DNA of 64,000 bases, from positions 682,001-746,000 of the forward strand of contig NZ_CP012477.1 of assembly GCF_001281315.1 (NCBI RefSeq). Direction: 5' to 3'. This stretch comes from Arthrobacter sp. ERGS1:01 (GTDB lineage: Bacteria > Actinomycetota > Actinomycetes > Actinomycetales > Micrococcaceae). The notes beneath the pieces are model-generated. The model was not told the origin of the DNA. It searched no databases and saw only the letters and a list, made by a program, of their open reading frames with translations. This document shows positions 60,323-64,000 of this stretch, in pieces; the stretch's first letter is position 1; every line of letters begins with the position of its first letter. The translations under genes were made by a program, and so were the position numbers.

Positions 60323-62719
60323 ATGAAGATCGCAATTGTTGGCGGCGGCCCCGGTGGGCTGTACTTTGCCGCATTGATGAAGCAGCTGGACCCCTCCCAC
60401 CAGATCACCCTGTGGGAGCGCAACGCCGCCTCCGACACTTTCGGATTCGGTGTCGTCTTCTCCGATGAAACCCTCGGCGGCATCGGCAACGCAGACCCCG
60501 TCGTGGCCGACTACATGAGCAGGCGATTCGCACGCTGGAGCGACATCGACATCCACTTCAAGGAGCAGATGACCACGGTCGGCGGGCAGGGCTTTGCCGC
60601 GATGAGCCGCAAGGAACTGCTGCAACTGCTCCAGCGGCGCACGCTGGAACTCGGTGTGGACGTCCGCTTCAGCACCATGGCACCCCCGGTGGAGGACCTG
60701 GCCTCCGGCTACGATTTGGTGCTCGCAGCCGACGGTGTCAACTCCCAAATCCGGGCCAAATACGCTGACACCTTCAAGCCGTCCCTGGATGTGCGCGGCA
60801 ACAAGTACATGTGGCTGGGAACCGACAAGGTCTTTGAGGCGTTCAAGTTCTTCGTCAAGGAGACCCAATGGGGTGTCATGCAGATCCACGGCTACCCCTA
60901 CTCCGATGAGGGTTCGACATTCATCGCCGAAATGTCCCCGGAGGTCTGGCACGCCGCCGGCTTCGACGAGACGGCTAACGATGTCTTCGCCCCCGGCGTC
61001 TCCGATGAAAAAGCAGTAGCGAAGATCCGTGACATTTTCGCTGAGGAACTAGCCGGGCACCAGGTGCTGACCAACAACTCGAAATGGCTGAACTTCACCA
61101 CCGTGCGCAACGAAAACTGGCGCAATGACAACATCGTGCTGCTCGGCGATGCTGCCCACACCGCCCACTTCTCCATCGGCTCAGGGACCAAACTGGCCAT
61201 GGAAGATGCCCTTGCCTTGGCCGCCTGCCTGCACGAACACGCCAGCGTGGATGCAGCCCTGTCCGCCTACGAGGCCGAGCGACGCCCCGTGGTCGAATCC
61301 ACTCAGCGTGCCGCCCAGGCCTCATTGGAATGGTTCGAGAACATCGGTCAGTACAAGGACCAGGATCCCGCCCAGTTCTGCTTCAACCTGCTCACCCGCA
61401 GTCGCCGCATCACTTATGACAACCTGAAGTTGCGCGACCCCGACTTCGCCCATCACGTGGATGCGAACTTTGCCGCCTCCCAGGGATTGGACCAGGTCGC
61501 CCCAGCCATGTTCCAGCCGTATCAGATCGGAAGCCTGGAACTGAAGAACAGGATCGTCGTCTCACCCATGGACATGTACTCCGCGGTCGACGGCGTCCCG
61601 GGCAATTTCCACCTAGTCCACCTCGGCAGCAAGGCCATGGGCGGGGCCGGGCTGGTCATGACGGAAATGGTGTGTGTCTCCGCCGAGGGCCGCATCACCC
61701 CCGGCTGCAGCGGCCTGTACACCGACGCCCAAGGTGACAGCTGGGCGGAGATCGTGGACTTCGTCCACACCCAGTCCACCGCGAAGATTGGCGCCCAAAT
61801 CGGACACTCCGGCCGCAAGGGCTCCACGAAGCTGATGTGGGAGGGCATTGACGAGCCCTTGGCCGAGGGCAACTGGTCGGTCACCGGCCCGTCCGCCGTC
61901 CCCTATGGCCCCGCCAGCCAGGTCCCCCGGGAAATCACCCGTTCCGAAATGGATGAGGTCCGCGAACAGTTCGTTGCTGCGGCCCGACGCGCTGACGTTG
62001 CCGGCTTCGACCTCCTGGAAGTGCACGCCGCACACGGCTACCTGCTCTCCTCGTTCCTCTCGCCGCTGGCCAACCAGCGCACCGACGAATACGGCGGCAA
62101 CCTGGAGAACCGGCTGCGCTACCCGCTGGAAGTGTTCGACGCCGTTCGTGCTGAGTGGCCGACACACAAGCCGCTGACCGTGCGCATCTCCGCCACAGAC
62201 TGGTGCGAACGCGGCAACACGGCTGATGACGCCGTGGAGATCGCCCGCGCGTTCGTGACCCATGGCGCCGCCGGCATTGACGTCTCCACCGGCCAGGTCG
62301 CCAAGGAGGAAAAGCCTGCCTATGGGCGCAGCTACCAGACTCCCTTTGCGGACAGGATCCGCCAGGAGGTGGCCGCCCCGGCCGGTGCCGCCGTGATCGC
62401 CGTCGGCGCCATCTCCTCCTACGACGACGTCAACTCGATCCTGCTGGCAGGGCGAGCGGACCTGGTGGCCTTGGGCCGTACGCACCTGTACGACCCGCAG
62501 TGGACCCTGCACGCCGCCGCCGAACAGGACTTCAAGGGCGACTCCGCCGCCTGGGCCCTGCCGTTCCAAGCCGGCAACCGCAAGCCCCCGAGCGCCCGGA
62601 CCGACGCCGTCCGCCCCCGGCTGTCCCTGCTCAAAGAACCGGAGACCGATAGCACGCCGGTGCATGTGCGCTGGACCCCGTCTAAGGCCGCTGAGGAGGT
62701 CCTTGCCCGTAGGAATTAG
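60323..62719 (+). CDS. Fused FAD monooxygenase / Old Yellow Enzyme-type reductase (2-aminobenzoyl-CoA or salicylyl-CoA type)
   Basis: A 798-residue two-domain flavoprotein. Residues 1-385 form an FAD monooxygenase: Rossmann GGGPGGLYFA at the start, DG motif region YDLVLAADGVNSQIRAKY, and LLGDAAHTAHFSIGSGTKLA. Residues 395-745 form an FMN Old Yellow Enzyme-like barrel: PYQIGSLELKNRIVVSPMDM, GLVMTEMVCVSAEGRITPG, QIGHSGRKGS, EVHAAHGYLLSSFLSPLANQ. Two precedents share this layout: 2-aminobenzoyl-CoA monooxygenase/reductase of Azoarcus evansii and actinobacterial salicylyl-CoA 5-hydroxylase. Kynureninase upstream favours the former. No frame damage. It starts 12 bases after the ligase stop. Confidence 0.9.
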   Translation: MKIAIVGGGPGGLYFAALMKQLDPSHQITLWERNAASDTFGFGVVFSDETLGGIGNADPVVADYMSRRFARWSDIDIHFKEQMTTVGGQGFAAMSRKELLQLLQRRTLELGVDVRFSTMAPPVEDLASGYDLVLAADGVNSQIRAKYADTFKPSLDVRGNKYMWLGTDKVFEAFKFFVKETQWGVMQIHGYPYSDEGSTFIAEMSPEVWHAAGFDETANDVFAPGVSDEKAVAKIRDIFAEELAGHQVLTNNSKWLNFTTVRNENWRNDNIVLLGDAAHTAHFSIGSGTKLAMEDALALAACLHEHASVDAALSAYEAERRPVVESTQRAAQASLEWFENIGQYKDQDPAQFCFNLLTRSRRITYDNLKLRDPDFAHHVDANFAASQGLDQVAPAMFQPYQIGSLELKNRIVVSPMDMYSAVDGVPGNFHLVHLGSKAMGGAGLVMTEMVCVSAEGRITPGCSGLYTDAQGDSWAEIVDFVHTQSTAKIGAQIGHSGRKGSTKLMWEGIDEPLAEGNWSVTGPSAVPYGPASQVPREITRSEMDEVREQFVAAARRADVAGFDLLEVHAAHGYLLSSFLSPLANQRTDEYGGNLENRLRYPLEVFDAVRAEWPTHKPLTVRISATDWCERGNTADDAVEIARAFVTHGAAGIDVSTGQVAKEEKPAYGRSYQTPFADRIRQEVAAPAGAAVIAVGAISSYDDVNSILLAGRADLVALGRTHLYDPQWTLHAAAEQDFKGDSAAWALPFQAGNRKPPSARTDAVRPRLSLLKEPETDSTPVHVRWTPSKAAEEVLARRN

Positions 62720-63477
62720 ATGCCGGCGGCATCCCCTCACCTCCCGGCGTACTGCGGCCACGCAGCCGGCGCACCGCGGCCAAGGAGCGGATAGAGCCCG
62801 CCGCCAGGCCAATGGACCCATCTCTATCTGTTGTTGACCGGCTGTACCGCCGACGCTGCGACGCCGGTGGGCCCGGACGTTTACACCCGACTCGGGACGA
62901 ATGAGGCTTCCGGGCCCGGCACCGGTGCATCCAGACCCCAGTGGTCTTGCACACTGGCCGTGCTGCTGGTTGGCACCTTCAGCATCAGCGCACCCGGCGA
63001 CATTGCCGGCGGCAAGAGGGAGGGCTCCACCTCGGCGGTGGTTCTGGCACAGGCTCGGAGCGGCCGCGCCCCTGAACCCAGGGCTGCACAGCCTCTTCGG
63101 GGTGCCCGGCGTTTAGACCTTCGCAGTGGGCCGATAGCCGCCTCTCATTGACGGTCGAATCCTGACGAGCCATCACCGAGGGACTGCTGTTAGGCACCCA
63201 CTCATGCCGGCTTTGGTGCGACCACCGGCCACCCATTGGGGTCCGATGGACCGGGTAACTCTGTCACTCCGCCCTGGGTCAACTCCTAGAAGACAGAAGC
63301 TTGGTATGCCGAAATGCAGATTCCACCCGTTTGTATTTCGCTCATTCAAGCGAAAATTGCCGTCATAACAAGGATTATTGCCTAAGAGCATTGACGTTGA
63401 TTATTTCTTGGGTATACCGTCAATCGCATCGGGCCAAGGACGTCCGGTGCGAATGATGGAGACGGGAAGACGTGACG
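62720..63477. other. Long gap with no recognisable gene
   Basis: About 760 bases without a supported frame on either strand. Its right end holds the promoter of the amidohydrolase. Possibly the rotted remains of a gene, but I cannot align it to anything. Confidence 0.4.
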
Positions 63478-64000
63478 ATGGTTGAACGAGAAACCGAGAC
63501 TTACCGAAACGGGTCGGGCTGCGATGTGTGCAGCGAACCGGGCCGCGACATCCATGAGGTTGAAACGGTGAGCGCGGCAACGGTGACGCCGCCGCGGGCG
63601 GTGGCATTGGCCGGCAGGTTGGAGCGTGACTCTGCCCTAGCCGAAAACCGCGGCCTCGGGGTCGATGGCCTTCGCGACCCGAGCCGCCCCTTGGTTTTGG
63701 CCCCCAGTTGGGTGCTTGCCCACGAGAAGGGGGAGATGGTCCTGCTGCGCGACCATGAGGTCGTCGTGAAGGACGGTCGCATCGAGGCCGTCCGGCCGCA
63801 GTCAGGCACCACGGACGAGCGTATTGACATGCACGGCCAGATTCTCTTGCCCGGCTTGATTTCCATGCACAGTCACGTCGCTGGCGGCGCGGCAACCCGC
63901 GGCTACGTCGAGGGCAATCTGACCCCCATGAGCAAGGGCGCACCACTGCGCCAGGGCCGCCAGTTCCTCAACGCCATGGTCCTTCTGGAGGACCTGCCGG
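63478..64000 (+). CDS. Amidohydrolase, 3'-truncated by the window end
   Basis: The frame opens at ATG 63478 (MVERETETYRNGSGCDVCSE) and stays open to the window edge. After about 65 atypical residues come RPLVLAPSWVLAHEKG, a DHEVVVKDGRIEAV strand and then LLPGLISMHSHVAGGAATRG, with the metal-binding HxH (HSH) of the amidohydrolase/chlorohydrolase superfamily. This suggests a deaminase or chlorohydrolase acting on a ring or amine. The N-terminal extension with CDVC is unusual; the true start may be downstream. Confidence 0.8.
   Translation, partial: MVERETETYRNGSGCDVCSEPGRDIHEVETVSAATVTPPRAVALAGRLERDSALAENRGLGVDGLRDPSRPLVLAPSWVLAHEKGEMVLLRDHEVVVKDGRIEAVRPQSGTTDERIDMHGQILLPGLISMHSHVAGGAATRGYVEGNLTPMSKGAPLRQGRQFLNAMVLLEDLP

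Noticed and set aside
59426..60952. A 508-codon minus-strand frame opposite the ligase and flavoprotein
   Set aside because: Both plus-strand genes are complete with catalytic motifs; the minus frame has Val/Gly/His-rich composition typical of the reverse of a high-GC gene and no family.
60323..62719. Fusion as an assembly artefact
   Set aside because: The monooxygenase/Old Yellow Enzyme fusion is known for 2-aminobenzoyl-CoA monooxygenase/reductase and salicylyl-CoA hydroxylases, so it is natural.
61613..62821. A 402-codon minus-strand frame
   Set aside because: It lies opposite the Old Yellow Enzyme domain of the flavoprotein and has no motif or ribosome site.
1..64000. tRNA or rRNA genes
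   Set aside because: I looked for T-loop words such as GGTTCGAATCC and acceptor pairing and found none in a cloverleaf context; a covariance search would be decisive.

Overview
The window looks like chromosome or large-replicon sequence of a high-GC actinobacterium. The product set (LapA-like protein, CsbD, MpaB oxygenase, DUF4192, MAB_1171c-type membrane protein, XRE/NB-ARC regulator) and gene style fit Micrococcaceae, most likely Arthrobacter sensu lato. That placement is inference from family content, not a database match. I saw no rRNA, tRNA or CRISPR array.

Layout. 0-4 kb: a helicase-associated fragment, a DUF4192 protein, and a tightly packed MpaB oxygenase / ImmA-type peptidase / membrane protein trio. 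4.3-11.2 kb: nucleoside salvage (MFS importer, GntR regulator, nucleoside hydrolase, ribokinase) divergent from a sulfatase and a frameshifted guanine/nucleoside deaminase. 11.5-15.4 kb: small stress-type genes (LapA-like, CsbD, cold shock protein, single-domain response regulator, short metal-ribbon proteins). 15.4-17.7 kb: a secreted phospholipase A2-like protein coupled to a small membrane protein, then a broken HTH-type gene. 17.9-30 kb: an accessory island with an orphan TIR effector, umuD with truncated umuC, a PIN-domain operon, a HEPN-like gene, a three-gene tyrosine-recombinase module cut by an IS21 element, and a methyltransferase gene split by an IS5-type element. 30-41 kb: hypothetical genes, a CDF transporter, an XRE/NB-ARC regulator divergent from two alpha/beta hydrolases, an MFS exporter and DUF5996. 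41.0-46.8 kb: a complete Tn3-family transposon with 40-bp inverted repeats and a 5-bp target duplication; its transposase is dead, and its cargo is a second secreted protein plus a small membrane protein. 46.8-52.4 kb: hypothetical genes, IS3 and RHS remnants, a second serine recombinase and a GNAT acetyltransferase. 52.4-62.7 kb: an aromatic catabolism cluster (kynureninase, Lrp, thioesterases, PaaX, RidA, FAH hydrolase, cupin, aryl-CoA ligase, fused flavoprotein). The window ends inside an amidohydrolase.

How the genes work together. The 52-63 kb cluster reads as kynurenine to anthranilate to anthraniloyl-CoA, then attack by a monooxygenase fused to an Old Yellow Enzyme-like reductase (the hybrid aerobic CoA route). 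RidA is a plausible enamine/imine deaminase for that product. Several middle genes of this cluster (PaaX, FAH hydrolase, cupin, TesB) carry multiple single-base indels, while the flanking kynU, ligase and flavoprotein genes are clean. This is either recent decay or a local sequence-quality problem.

The most novel signal is two unlinked loci, one of them on the Tn3 transposon. Each encodes a signal-peptide protein with the same middle module, a different C-terminal domain, and an adjacent small membrane protein. This resembles a family of secreted effector plus immunity pairs.
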